NCBI GenBank assembly: GCA_945834545.1
Contig: CAMAHO010000051.1
Span: 1-12,237, forward strand
Origin: an uncultured Lachnospiraceae bacterium
GTDB taxonomy: Bacteria > Bacillota > Clostridia > Lachnospirales > Lachnospiraceae
DNA: 12,237 bases
Direction of reading: 5' to 3'
The notes beneath the pieces are model-generated. The model saw only the letters and a list, made by a program, of their open reading frames with translations, searched no databases and was not told the DNA's origin. Each line of letters opens with the position of its first letter. Within the stretch, counting starts at the first letter, position 1. The translations under genes were made by a program, and so were the position numbers. Shown here one piece after another: positions 1 to 6,550 of this stretch.

Positions 1-1
1 G

Positions 2-79
2 CTTTCTACACAAGGAGCCTCGGATAAACAACTTAACCAAGAAACCCCGGACAAGCTTCAGGAGGACAGGAAATGTTAG
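2..79 (+). CDS. Possible C-terminal tail of an upstream gene (FAD subunit of the hydroxylase?)
   Basis: A reading frame is open from the left edge and ends with TAG at 77-79, overlapping the start of the next gene by 7 bases. The 25 visible residues are polar and low in complexity (Gln, Asp and Lys rich) and carry no recognisable motif. The reason to suspect a real gene is context: molybdenum hydroxylases of this family usually have an FAD-binding subunit, and none is seen downstream. A short overlap with the [2Fe-2S] gene is typical of such operons. All other frames close before or just after the next start. The identity is inference only, and the frame could be chance. Confidence 0.35.
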   Translation, partial: LSTQGASDKQLNQETPDKLQEDRKC

Positions 80-555
80 TGGAAATCAGTTTAAACGGTA
101 AATTCATAAAGGAAGATGTGGAGCCCGATGAGACCCTCTACCAGTTTGTCAGACGTCACGGGTGTTTTAGCGTGAAATGTGGTTGCGAGACCACAAATTG
201 TGGCCTGTGTACCGTGTTTTTGGAGGACAAGCCGGTGTTGTCCTGTGCAGTTTGGGCAGTACAGGCGGATAAGAAGAAGGTCACTACCTTGGAGGGACTG
301 CAGGAGGAGGCAGCAGAATTCGGAGCCTTCATAGCAGACCAGGGAGCAGAGCAGTGTGGTTTCTGTAATCCCGGATTTATCATGAATGCCTTGGCACTCT
401 TTCGGGAAAAGCCAAATCCTTGTGAAGAGGAAATCAAGGAATATCTGGCAGGAAACCTGTGCCGTTGCAGCGGTTATGAGGGACAGATGAGAGGGATTTT
501 GAACTTCCTGCAGTGGAAAAAGGAAAAGGAGGCAGGACAGGGTGAGGGTTGTTAA
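73..555 (+). CDS. [2Fe-2S] iron-sulfur subunit of a xanthine dehydrogenase-family molybdenum hydroxylase
   Basis: This is the small electron-transfer subunit, which passes electrons from the molybdenum centre to the FAD subunit in the cytoplasm. At 160 residues it has the family's usual length. Residues 1-75 form the plant-type ferredoxin domain with ligands Cys38, Cys43, Cys46 and Cys58 (C-x4-C-x2-C-x11-C). The C-terminal helical domain carries the second cluster: QCGFC at 94-98 followed by CRC at 130-132, with 31 residues between. The first loop reads CETTNCGLC instead of the common CGEGQCGAC form, so the spacing is kept but the residues differ. The start is set by AGGAGG at 60-65, 7 bases before ATG. 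The 3' end overlaps the molybdopterin gene by 14 bases, indicating coupled translation. The substrate cannot be read from this subunit; xdhC-like or cutS/coxS-like are both possible names. Confidence 0.93.
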   Translation: MLVEISLNGKFIKEDVEPDETLYQFVRRHGCFSVKCGCETTNCGLCTVFLEDKPVLSCAVWAVQADKKKVTTLEGLQEEAAEFGAFIADQGAEQCGFCNPGFIMNALALFREKPNPCEEEIKEYLAGNLCRCSGYEGQMRGILNFLQWKKEKEAGQGEGC

Positions 556-2827
556 TAAATCGTATCGAAAAAAGGATGCTATGCAATTAGTTACCGGAAA
601 ACCCGTATATCTGGATGATGTGGTTCCGTCAAATTGTCTTGTGGTAAAGCTTCTTCGCTCTAAGTATGCCCATGCCATAATTGATGAAATAGACACCTCC
701 AGGGCAAAGCTGGTGCCCGGTATTGAGGCGATATACACCTGGGAGGATGTGGATCAGAATGGGTCCCGATTTACCGGCGCAGGGCAGACCTATCCGGAAC
801 CCAGTGCCTACGACAGACTGATTCTGGACCGCCATGTGCGCTTTGTGGGGGATGTGGTTGCCATTGTTGCAGGAGAAAACCAAAAGGCAGTGGATAAGGC
901 CCTAAAGCTGATCAAGGTGAAGTATCAGGTGCTGGAACCGATTCTGGACTTTCACACAGCCCTGGACAACCCGGTGCTGATTCATCCGGAGGCAAACTGG
1001 GAGGCGAAATGTCCTGTTGGGGCAGACAATATGCGCAATTTAGTAGCCCATGACGAAACCGGAGAGGGTGATATAGAGGCGGTACTGGCAGACTGCGATA
1101 TTGTCATTGACAGGGTGTATCACACAAAGGCCTGTCAGCAGGCTATGATGGAGACCTTTCGAACCTATTGCGAGATAGACCAGTACGGAAGGCTGCATGT
1201 CATAAGCTCCACTCAGATTGTGTTTCATTGCAGGCGAATCATAGCAAATGCCCTACATATCAAGAAATCTCAGGTCAGGGTGGAAAAGCCCCGCATCGGA
1301 GGAGGCTTTGGAGCCAAGCAGACCTCTGTCTGTGAGGTCTACCCGGCTTTTGTAACCTGGATGACCAAGAAGCCCAGCAAGATTATTTTTACCAGAGAGG
1401 AATCCATGACTGCCTCCTCCCCAAGACATGAAATGGAGATGCATGTGAGACTGGGAGCCATGAACAACGGGCTGGTGCGGGGAATCGACCTGTATACCCT
1501 GTCAAACAGCGGTGCCTACAGCGAGCACGGCCCCACTACCGTTGGACTTACAGGACACAAGTCCATACCCCTATATGCAAAGGCAGAGGCCTTCCGGTTT
1601 CGCAGTGATGTGGTCTATACCAACCACATGTCCGCAGGAGCCTACCGGGGCTATGGAGCTACCCAGGGACTGTTTGCAGTGGAATCAGCGGTGAACGAGC
1701 TGGCAGTTAAGCTGCAGATGGACCCCATGAAGCTGCGGGAAATCAACATGGTAAAGCAGGGCGATGTGATGCCTGCTTATTACGGTCAGGTCAATACCAG
1801 CTGTGCTTTGGACAGATGCCTGAATAAGGTAAAGGAAATGATGGACTGGGAAAACAACTATCCGGTCAAGGATATGGGGAACGGAAAGGTTAGAGCCGCC
1901 GGCATGGGTATGGCTATGCAGGGCTCCGGAATTACCATGGTGGATGTGGGAAGTGCTACCCTTAAGATGAACGAAGAGGGGTATTACACCCTTTCTATCG
2001 GAGCGGCAGATATGGGAACAGGCTGTGATACCATCCTGGCGCAGATTGCCGCGGAGGTATTGGAATGCGAGCTGGACGATATTGTGGTTCATGGGGCGGA
2101 TACCGACACCTCTCCCTACGACTCCGGCTCCTATGCTTCCAGCACGACCTATGTTACAGGAAAGGCAGTAGAGCAGTGTGCTCTGGAGCTTAGGGACAAG
2201 ATTCTGACCCTGGCCTCCAAGCTGCTTTTGCTTCCCAAGGACAGTCTTATGTTTGAAGGCAAAAGGGTGGTGTCTGAAGCGGGCGATAAGAGTGTAAGTC
2301 TGGAAGAAATCGGTACTGCCTCCATGTGTGGTAATGAAATCGAATTGGTCGCTACCAAGACGCATACTTCTCAGATTTCTCCCCCGCCCTTTATGGTAGG
2401 GGCTGCCCTGGTGGAGGTGGATACTCTCACAGGGGAAGCAAAGGTGATAGAGTATGATGCCTGTGTGGATTGCGGAACTCCCATTAACCCGAATCTGGCC
2501 AGAGTACAGGCTGAGGGAGGAATCGGTCAGGGTATCGGCATGGTACTGACAGAAAACATCCAGTATGACGAAAAAGGAAGACTGAGCGAAAATTCCTTTA
2601 TGCAATATAAGATTCCCACCAGACAGGATTATGGAAAAATCCGTGTGGAATTTGAGAGCAGCTTTGAGGAGGAAGGACCCTTTGGGGCAAAATCCATCGG
2701 AGAAGTGGTGATCAACACTCCGCTGCCTGCTATTTCGGACGCATTGAGCCGAATCTGCGGGAAACGCTTCACCACTCTGCCCATCACTCCGGAGCAGATT
2801 GCCATGGCAATTGAGGATAACGGGTGA
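542..2827 (+). CDS. Molybdopterin-binding catalytic subunit, xanthine dehydrogenase family
   Basis: This is the catalytic subunit of a molybdenum hydroxylase, which inserts a water-derived oxygen into a purine, aldehyde or N-heterocycle. At 761 residues it is close to the usual length of stand-alone subunits. Residues 15-125 are the hammerhead domain. Cofactor-binding stretches are GGGFGAKQ (253-260), AYRGYGATQ (367-375), a Gly-rich MGTGCDT (491-497), SYASSTTYVTG (530-540) and GPFGAKSIGE (712-721). Glu721 is the expected catalytic base. An ME pair at 203-204 matches the family's substrate-side glutamate. The start is GTG, with AAGGAGG at 526-532 nine bases upstream, and the gene overlaps the preceding one by 14 bases. 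The family is certain but the substrate is not. I do not see the Arg that positions purines in classical xanthine dehydrogenases at the equivalent place (around 333-345), so purine hydroxylase, nicotinate or aldehyde oxidation remain open. Confidence 0.93.
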   Translation: MRVVNKSYRKKDAMQLVTGKPVYLDDVVPSNCLVVKLLRSKYAHAIIDEIDTSRAKLVPGIEAIYTWEDVDQNGSRFTGAGQTYPEPSAYDRLILDRHVRFVGDVVAIVAGENQKAVDKALKLIKVKYQVLEPILDFHTALDNPVLIHPEANWEAKCPVGADNMRNLVAHDETGEGDIEAVLADCDIVIDRVYHTKACQQAMMETFRTYCEIDQYGRLHVISSTQIVFHCRRIIANALHIKKSQVRVEKPRIGGGFGAKQTSVCEVYPAFVTWMTKKPSKIIFTREESMTASSPRHEMEMHVRLGAMNNGLVRGIDLYTLSNSGAYSEHGPTTVGLTGHKSIPLYAKAEAFRFRSDVVYTNHMSAGAYRGYGATQGLFAVESAVNELAVKLQMDPMKLREINMVKQGDVMPAYYGQVNTSCALDRCLNKVKEMMDWENNYPVKDMGNGKVRAAGMGMAMQGSGITMVDVGSATLKMNEEGYYTLSIGAADMGTGCDTILAQIAAEVLECELDDIVVHGADTDTSPYDSGSYASSTTYVTGKAVEQCALELRDKILTLASKLLLLPKDSLMFEGKRVVSEAGDKSVSLEEIGTASMCGNEIELVATKTHTSQISPPPFMVGAALVEVDTLTGEAKVIEYDACVDCGTPINPNLARVQAEGGIGQGIGMVLTENIQYDEKGRLSENSFMQYKIPTRQDYGKIRVEFESSFEEEGPFGAKSIGEVVINTPLPAISDALSRICGKRFTTLPITPEQIAMAIEDNG

Positions 2828-2857
2828 CAAATAGAACATAAAAATATTTTATAACAA

Positions 2858-2878
2858 TTCCTATTGACATAGTAGGAA
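2858..2878. promoter_or_regulatory. 21-bp operator-like dyad over the metY promoter -35 box
   Basis: TTCCTA (2858-2863) and TAGGAA (2873-2878) form a perfect 6-bp inverted repeat around the 9 bases TTGACATAG, which contain the -35 hexamer. Long dyads of about 20-25 bp with this kind of arm are typical of Rrf2-family regulators such as CymR, the cysteine-metabolism repressor of Firmicutes, and IscR. Binding here would block RNA polymerase. The link to CymR is inferred from the downstream sulfur gene. Confidence 0.5.
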
Positions 2879-2892
2879 ATAAGTGATAGTAT
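2864..2892 (+). promoter_or_regulatory. Sigma-A-type promoter upstream of metY
   Basis: A perfect -35 TTGACA (2864-2869) is followed by a 17-base spacer and the -10 TAGTAT (2887-2892, 4 of 6 consensus). Transcription would start near 2899, leaving a leader of about 118 bases before metY. The -35 lies inside a 21-bp dyad, and the predicted start point lies inside the hairpin of the adjacent terminator. Confidence 0.6.
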
Positions 2893-2894
2893 GC

Positions 2895-2936
2895 ACTCAT
2901 AGACGAAGAAAGAATCTTCTCTATGGGTGTTTTTTT
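2895..2936 (+). terminator. Intrinsic terminator between the hydroxylase operon and metY
   Basis: ACTCATAGA (2895-2903) pairs with TCTATGGGT (2920-2928), one T-G wobble included. After a bulged C, GAAGA (2905-2909) pairs with TCTTC (2915-2919) around a 5-base loop. Seven T residues follow at 2930-2936. It lies about 70 bases after the hydroxylase stop codon and would end that operon. It also lies within the first 40 bases of any transcript from the promoter at 2864-2892, so metY transcription must pass it; partial use as an attenuator is possible. Confidence 0.7.
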
Positions 2937-3016
2937 AGGATTGTGGGAGTAAAAATGCAGAATAATCCGTAAAAATCAAACGGAGTACATATAAAATTTG
3001 AAAGGGGATTAAATGT

Positions 3017-4300
3017 ATGAGCGATTACAGATTTGAAACATTACAGTTACATGTAGGACAGGAGCAGCCGGATCCGGCAACAGATTCCAGAGCAGTTCCT
3101 ATTTATCAGACGACTTCCTATGTATTTAAGAACTCTGCCCACGCAGCAGCACGATTTGGCTTAGCCGATGCCGGCAACATTTACGGCAGATTGACTAACT
3201 CCACTCAGGATGTGTTGGAAAAGAGAATCGCAGCCCTGGAGGGAGGCGTGGCAGCCCTAGCGTTAGCCAGCGGTGCAGCAGCAATTACATATGCAATAGA
3301 GGCTCTGGCTCCGGACGGAGGACATATTGTAGCCCAGAAGACAATTTACGGCGGAAGCTACAATCTCCTGGAGCATACCCTTCCTCATTACGGCATTACC
3401 ACAACCTTTGTGGATGCCCACAACTTAGAGGAAATTGAAAATGCCATTCAGGACAATACCAGAGCCATCTATCTGGAAACCTTGGGAAATCCCAACAGCG
3501 ACATCCCAGACATTGATGCGGTAGCAGCCATTGCACATAAGCATGGACTTCCTCTGGTGATTGACAACACCTTTGGCACTCCTTATCTGATTCGCCCCAT
3601 TGAACACGGCGCAGATATCGTAGTTCATTCTGCTACCAAGTTTATTGGCGGTCATGGCACCACTCTGGGCGGCATCATTGTAGACAGTGGTAAGTTTGAC
3701 TGGAAGGCAAGCGGTAAATATCCCGGCATTGCAGACCCTAATCCCAGCTATCACGGGGTATCCTTTGCGGATGCTGTAGGCCCGGCAGCCTTCGTTACCT
3801 ACATCAGAGCGATTTTGCTGAGAGATACAGGAGCGACCATTTCTCCTTTCAATGCCTTTTTACTATTACAGGGAGTTGAGACCTTATCCCTTCGTCTGGA
3901 CAGACATGCTTACAATACCAAAAAGGTGGTAGAGTACTTGTCCAAGCATCCTTTGGTGGAAAAGGTAAATCATCCATCCCTGCCGGAGCATCCGGACCAC
4001 GCGCTGTATGAAAAGTATTTCCCTAACGGTGGAGGCTCCATCTTTACCTTTGAAATCAAAGGCGGAGTGAAGGAAGCTCATGCCTTTATCGACCATCTGG
4101 AGATTTTCTCCCTGTTAGCAAATGTGGCTGATGTGAAGAGTCTGGTGATTCACCCGGCTACCACCACCCATTCCCAGCTTACCGAGGAGGAGCTGGTGGA
4201 GCAGAATATTAAGCCCAATACCATTCGACTTTCCATCGGAACAGAACATATTGATGATATTCTGGAGGACTTTGAACGAGGCTTTGCAGCAATTCAGTAG
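3017..4300 (+). CDS. metY: O-acetylhomoserine sulfhydrylase (PLP-dependent Cys/Met metabolism enzyme)
   Basis: This is a cytoplasmic enzyme that makes homocysteine (plus acetate) from O-acetylhomoserine and sulfide, feeding methionine synthesis. The 427-residue length is typical of the MetY branch; cystathionine gamma-synthases and lyases are nearer 380-400. Fold-type I PLP features are present: the phosphate-binding YGRLTNST stretch (56-63), the SGAAAI turn (85-90), GNPNSDIPD (157-165), DNTFGTPY with the PLP-ring Asp183 (183-190), and the Schiff-base lysine Lys208 in HSATKFIGGHG (204-214). The start is ATG 3017 with AGGGG at 3003-3007. An out-of-frame ATG lies four bases earlier. The gene appears monocistronic, with its own promoter and a dyad suggesting sulfur-responsive repression. 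The stop codon directly abuts a long inverted repeat, which may serve as its 3' end. A cysteine synthase side activity is common in the family. Confidence 0.92.
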   Translation: MSDYRFETLQLHVGQEQPDPATDSRAVPIYQTTSYVFKNSAHAAARFGLADAGNIYGRLTNSTQDVLEKRIAALEGGVAALALASGAAAITYAIEALAPDGGHIVAQKTIYGGSYNLLEHTLPHYGITTTFVDAHNLEEIENAIQDNTRAIYLETLGNPNSDIPDIDAVAAIAHKHGLPLVIDNTFGTPYLIRPIEHGADIVVHSATKFIGGHGTTLGGIIVDSGKFDWKASGKYPGIADPNPSYHGVSFADAVGPAAFVTYIRAILLRDTGATISPFNAFLLLQGVETLSLRLDRHAYNTKKVVEYLSKHPLVEKVNHPSLPEHPDHALYEKYFPNGGGSIFTFEIKGGVKEAHAFIDHLEIFSLLANVADVKSLVIHPATTTHSQLTEEELVEQNIKPNTIRLSIGTEHIDDILEDFERGFAAIQ

Positions 4301-4301
4301 C

Positions 4302-4399
4302 GGACAGCGGGGGACAAAGGGGACAACGGGGACAGGTACATATGACTCCAAAGACCTCGGGGGTCATATGTACCTGTCCCCGTTGTCCCCCGCTGTCCC
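4302..4399. repeat. Long imperfect inverted repeat with 9-bp GGGGACAAM units (REPIN/MITE-like)
   Basis: The left arm (4302-4346) and right arm (4363-4398) are complementary over nearly their full length. The inner part is GGTACATATGAC and its complement, capped by a loop of about ten bases. The left arm holds three tandem GGGGACA units (4310-4336) and the right arm only two. That accounts exactly for the 9-base length difference and would leave a 9-base bulge. No T tract follows, so it is not a standard terminator, though the hairpin could protect or end the metY mRNA. Matching GTAG/CTAC just outside the arms (4297-4300, 4399-4402) suggests the ends may reach into the metY stop codon. The architecture fits the non-autonomous repeats mobilised by RAYT/IS200-like transposases. 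That assignment is inference, and no transposase is in the window. Confidence 0.8.
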
Positions 4400-4413
4400 T
4401 ACACAATTTCTGG

Positions 4414-4442
4414 TTGTGGTATAATCCGAAGAGTGCTATACT
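4414..4442 (+). promoter_or_regulatory. Promoter region of the chemotaxis receptor gene
   Basis: Two overlapping solutions are visible. One is TTGTGG (4414-4419), a 17-base spacer and TATACT (4437-4442). The other is an extended -10, TGGTATAAT (4417-4425), with no good -35 because the upstream bases belong to the inverted repeat. Either gives a short leader to the ATG at 4506. No sigma-D (flagellar) type motif was seen. Confidence 0.5.
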
Positions 4443-4505
4443 ATAAAAAACAGAAATGGAACAGCATTTTCTGTAGGACACGGTATAGGTGGAGGATTAG
4501 AGAGT

Positions 4506-5957
4506 ATGGCAGAAAAACAGTATTTAAGAGCGACAAATATGATATTTCCCATTGTATTCATTGTGAACCTGCTGATTACGACAGCGGCAGCTATCCGGAT
4601 GGTGAGTTTAAGCTTTTCGGTAGGCTCAGTGGTTGTGGTGGCAGTTTGTGTAATAGCTGTAATCGGTATTCTTGTAGGCAGAATTGCGTATAAGAGATCC
4701 TATAAGGGCGGCATATTTATCATGGGCTTTGGAGCACTGGCTTTTACGGCCAACTGCTTCCTGACGGACAATGCAGCACTGTTTGCTTTGTCCATTCCTA
4801 TGTTGCTGACTTCGCTGGTGTATTTGAGACGGAGACTTACCTATTTAGGAGGACTGTTTTCTCTCTTCGGCACTATCATTCTTGTTATCCGGAATTGGAG
4901 CAGTGTTGGGGTATACACCGGTTCTGTATACATCATCGCAGTTACACTCATCATTTGTGGTTCGGGGTTTACAGTAGTTTTGATTACGAAGTTTAACGAA
5001 GAGAAGATGGAGCAGATTGAGGAGAATGCGAAGAAGTCTTCGGCTATTGCTGAACAGATTATGAACATTGCCCAGAATCTGATTACTCAGTTTGAGAATG
5101 CAAACGCTTCCATGGAGGCATTAAACGCCAATGTTACCTTGAACCAGACCTGTATGCAGGATATTGCAGACAGCACGGAAAATACCTCAGAGGCCATCCA
5201 ACAGCAGGCCATCAAGTGTGCTGAGATAGAAGAAAATACGGAGACTGTGAAGGAAAGGATGCAGCAAATGCTGGAGCGCTCCGATAAGACCTCCGAGAAT
5301 GTTTCCCAGGGAATGGGAAGCATTGGCGAGCTAGGAGAGCAGGCTGCTATTTTACAAAAGGCAAGCAAGACCACAGAGGACAGTATCGAGAGACTGACGG
5401 CAAAGGTAGAGGATGTGAAAAACATCATCAGCGTTATCTCCGGTATCTCTTCTCAGACCAACCTGTTGGCGCTAAATGCATCTATTGAGGCTGCCAGAGC
5501 CGGGGAAGCAGGAAGGGGCTTTGCGGTAGTTGCTGAGGAAATCAGAAAGCTGTCTGAGGAAACCCAGGACGCAACCAATCAGATTGCCAACATTATTAAC
5601 GAGTTACATACTGAGGCAGAGATTACAAACGAAAGCGTTGAAAACACCATTACCTGCGTGCAGAATCAGAACGAAAAGATTGATGACAGCTTAGCTAAGT
5701 TCAAGCAGATTTCAGACAATGTGGCAGATTTGATTTCCGCTATTAACGAGACAGAGACCTGCGTCAACCAGATTGTGGAAAACACCAATGTGATTTCCGA
5801 GAATATTACCAATCTGTCTGCAACCTCACAGCAGGTGGCAGCTGGTTCCAGCAGCGGTTTGACTACGGCAATTGACACGGCTGACAATATGAAGGAGCTG
5901 AAGGACATCATGAACAGTATTAACGAACTGGCGAACCAGTTAAAGCATATACAGTAA
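4506..5957 (+). CDS. Methyl-accepting chemotaxis protein with membrane-embedded N-terminus
   Basis: This 483-residue receptor would signal to CheA/CheW to bias flagellar rotation or a related output. Residues about 12-161 form roughly six hydrophobic segments with only short loops, so there is no sizeable extracellular ligand domain, and no HAMP domain is recognisable. A long coiled-coil signalling domain follows from about 162. The highly conserved hairpin tip lies at about 313-352 and includes SSQTNLLALNAS, IEAARAGEAGRGFAVVA and EEIRKLS. Glu/Gln-rich helices on both sides offer methylation sites. The start is chosen from GGAGG at 4491-4495, 10 bases before ATG. The gene stands alone, with a promoter upstream and a strong terminator 15 bases after the stop. 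What it senses is unknown; membrane state, redox or a small hydrophobic signal are options by analogy with other receptors lacking sensor domains. Confidence 0.92.
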   Translation: MAEKQYLRATNMIFPIVFIVNLLITTAAAIRMVSLSFSVGSVVVVAVCVIAVIGILVGRIAYKRSYKGGIFIMGFGALAFTANCFLTDNAALFALSIPMLLTSLVYLRRRLTYLGGLFSLFGTIILVIRNWSSVGVYTGSVYIIAVTLIICGSGFTVVLITKFNEEKMEQIEENAKKSSAIAEQIMNIAQNLITQFENANASMEALNANVTLNQTCMQDIADSTENTSEAIQQQAIKCAEIEENTETVKERMQQMLERSDKTSENVSQGMGSIGELGEQAAILQKASKTTEDSIERLTAKVEDVKNIISVISGISSQTNLLALNASIEAARAGEAGRGFAVVAEEIRKLSEETQDATNQIANIINELHTEAEITNESVENTITCVQNQNEKIDDSLAKFKQISDNVADLISAINETETCVNQIVENTNVISENITNLSATSQQVAAGSSSGLTTAIDTADNMKELKDIMNSINELANQLKHIQ

Positions 5958-5971
5958 ATACGAGAATGGCT

Positions 5972-6005
5972 GGGGGGCCATCTGCATAAGCAGGTGGCCC
6001 CTTTT
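5972..6005 (+). terminator. Strong intrinsic terminator after the chemotaxis receptor gene
   Basis: GGGGCCATCTGC (5974-5985) pairs with GCAGGTGGCCCC (5990-6001), with one T-G wobble, around the tetraloop ATAA. TTTT follows at 6002-6005. A 12-bp GC-rich stem with a short loop makes this convincing. Confidence 0.85.
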
Positions 6006-6038
6006 CTGACTTGGGTACACAATTCTGATATGAGAAAA

Positions 6039-6103
6039 ACAGATATTACAGGAACAGATATTACAGGAACAGATATTACAGGAACAGATATTACAGGAAC
6101 AGA
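6039..6103 (+). repeat. 15-bp direct tandem repeat, four full copies plus a partial
   Basis: The unit ACAGATATTACAGGA is repeated without change at 6039-6053, 6054-6068, 6069-6083 and 6084-6098, then ACAGA starts a fifth copy. It sits between the receptor terminator and the start of the VanZ-like gene. Because 15 is a multiple of three, the array is readable in frame with that gene from ATG 6030, encoding Thr-Asp-Ile-Thr-Gly repeats. Identical copies suggest recent expansion by slippage, so copy number may vary between strains. Confidence 0.95.
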
Positions 6104-6113
6104 GAGGAAGGGT

Positions 6114-6509
6114 ATGAAAGAATTTCTATATAGTTTAGTTGGTTTGATAGCAAAGATGCATCACTACATCTTGAAATTAAATGATCGCTTTGAATACGAT
6201 TTTACAGATAAAGAATTACACTTCATAGTGATCGGGGTATTGGGCCTGGCTATGATTTTTGTTGTCTATCCATTTTTTAAGTGGCTGGCAAAAAAGGAGC
6301 ATGTCATGGTGATTGCCTGGATTTATGTGTTTACCCTGATCATTGTTATTACCTTTGGAATTGAGATAGGACAAAAGATTACCAACACCGGAGCTATGGA
6401 GTTTGCTGACATTATGTTCGGAGTGGTGGGCTTTTTCGCTATGTTTGCCTGCTTCGCTGTGGCAAGGGGAGTATACCATCTGATATGTAGGTATACAAAG
6501 AAGCGATAA
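6114..6509 (+). CDS. Small VanZ-like integral membrane protein
   Basis: The product is 131 residues from ATG 6114, which has AGAGG at 6103-6107 six bases upstream. Three hydrophobic segments are visible, at about 36-58, 65-82 and 99-119. The pattern DKELHF (32-37) before the first segment, EIGQ (84-87), and EFADIMFGVVGF (96-107) match the spaced signature of the VanZ-like family (D-K-x-x-H, E-x-x-Q, then D-x-x-x-N/G-x-x-G). VanZ itself gives low teicoplanin resistance by an unresolved route, and most family members are of unknown function. An in-frame ATG at 6030 would add 28 residues, mostly a TDITG repeat, but it lacks a good ribosome binding site. A GTG at 5994 falls inside the terminator. 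No clear promoter lies between the terminator and this gene. The family call is from pattern only. Confidence 0.75.
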   Translation: MKEFLYSLVGLIAKMHHYILKLNDRFEYDFTDKELHFIVIGVLGLAMIFVVYPFFKWLAKKEHVMVIAWIYVFTLIIVITFGIEIGQKITNTGAMEFADIMFGVVGFFAMFACFAVARGVYHLICRYTKKR

Positions 6510-6520
6510 TGTGGTACACT
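6492..6520 (+). promoter_or_regulatory. Candidate promoter for the polysaccharide module
   Basis: TATACA (6492-6497, 4 of 6 to TTGACA) is separated by 17 bases from TACACT (6515-6520), which is preceded by TGG, forming an extended -10. The -35 overlaps the end of the VanZ-like gene. Transcription would begin about 24 bases before the glycosyltransferase ATG. Confidence 0.4.
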
Positions 6521-6550
6521 ATTGGGGAATTTATTTTGTGAGGGAAAAGA

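Noticed and set aside
91..738. Minus-strand open frame across the two hydroxylase genes
   Set aside because: It is a shadow of two clearly conserved plus-strand genes, with a Cys/Ser-rich nonsense translation.
1685..2839. Long minus-strand open frame of 384 codons
   Set aside because: It is antisense to the molybdopterin subunit, whose family motifs are all in the plus frame. The translated minus frame shows no motif and no ribosome binding site.
2828..3016. SAM or T-box riboswitch upstream of metY
   Set aside because: I could not find the conserved S-box core or the T-box GGTGGNACCGCG element. The leader is also only about 118 bases.
4302..4399. Ordinary rho-independent terminator for metY
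   Set aside because: The hairpin is far longer than usual, carries internal repeat units and lacks a T tract, so it is better described as a repeat element.
4433..4693. Plus-strand frame overlapping the chemotaxis receptor start
   Set aside because: It is out of frame with the receptor, and its start has no ribosome binding site of its own. The receptor has a clear start at 4506.
6039..6103. CRISPR array
   Set aside because: The 15-bp units are directly adjacent with no spacers, and no cas genes are present, so it is a simple tandem repeat.
5994..6113. Longer start (GTG 5994) for the VanZ-like gene
   Set aside because: The GTG lies inside the 3' arm of the preceding terminator and has no ribosome binding site. 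ATG 6114 has a well-spaced AGAGG.
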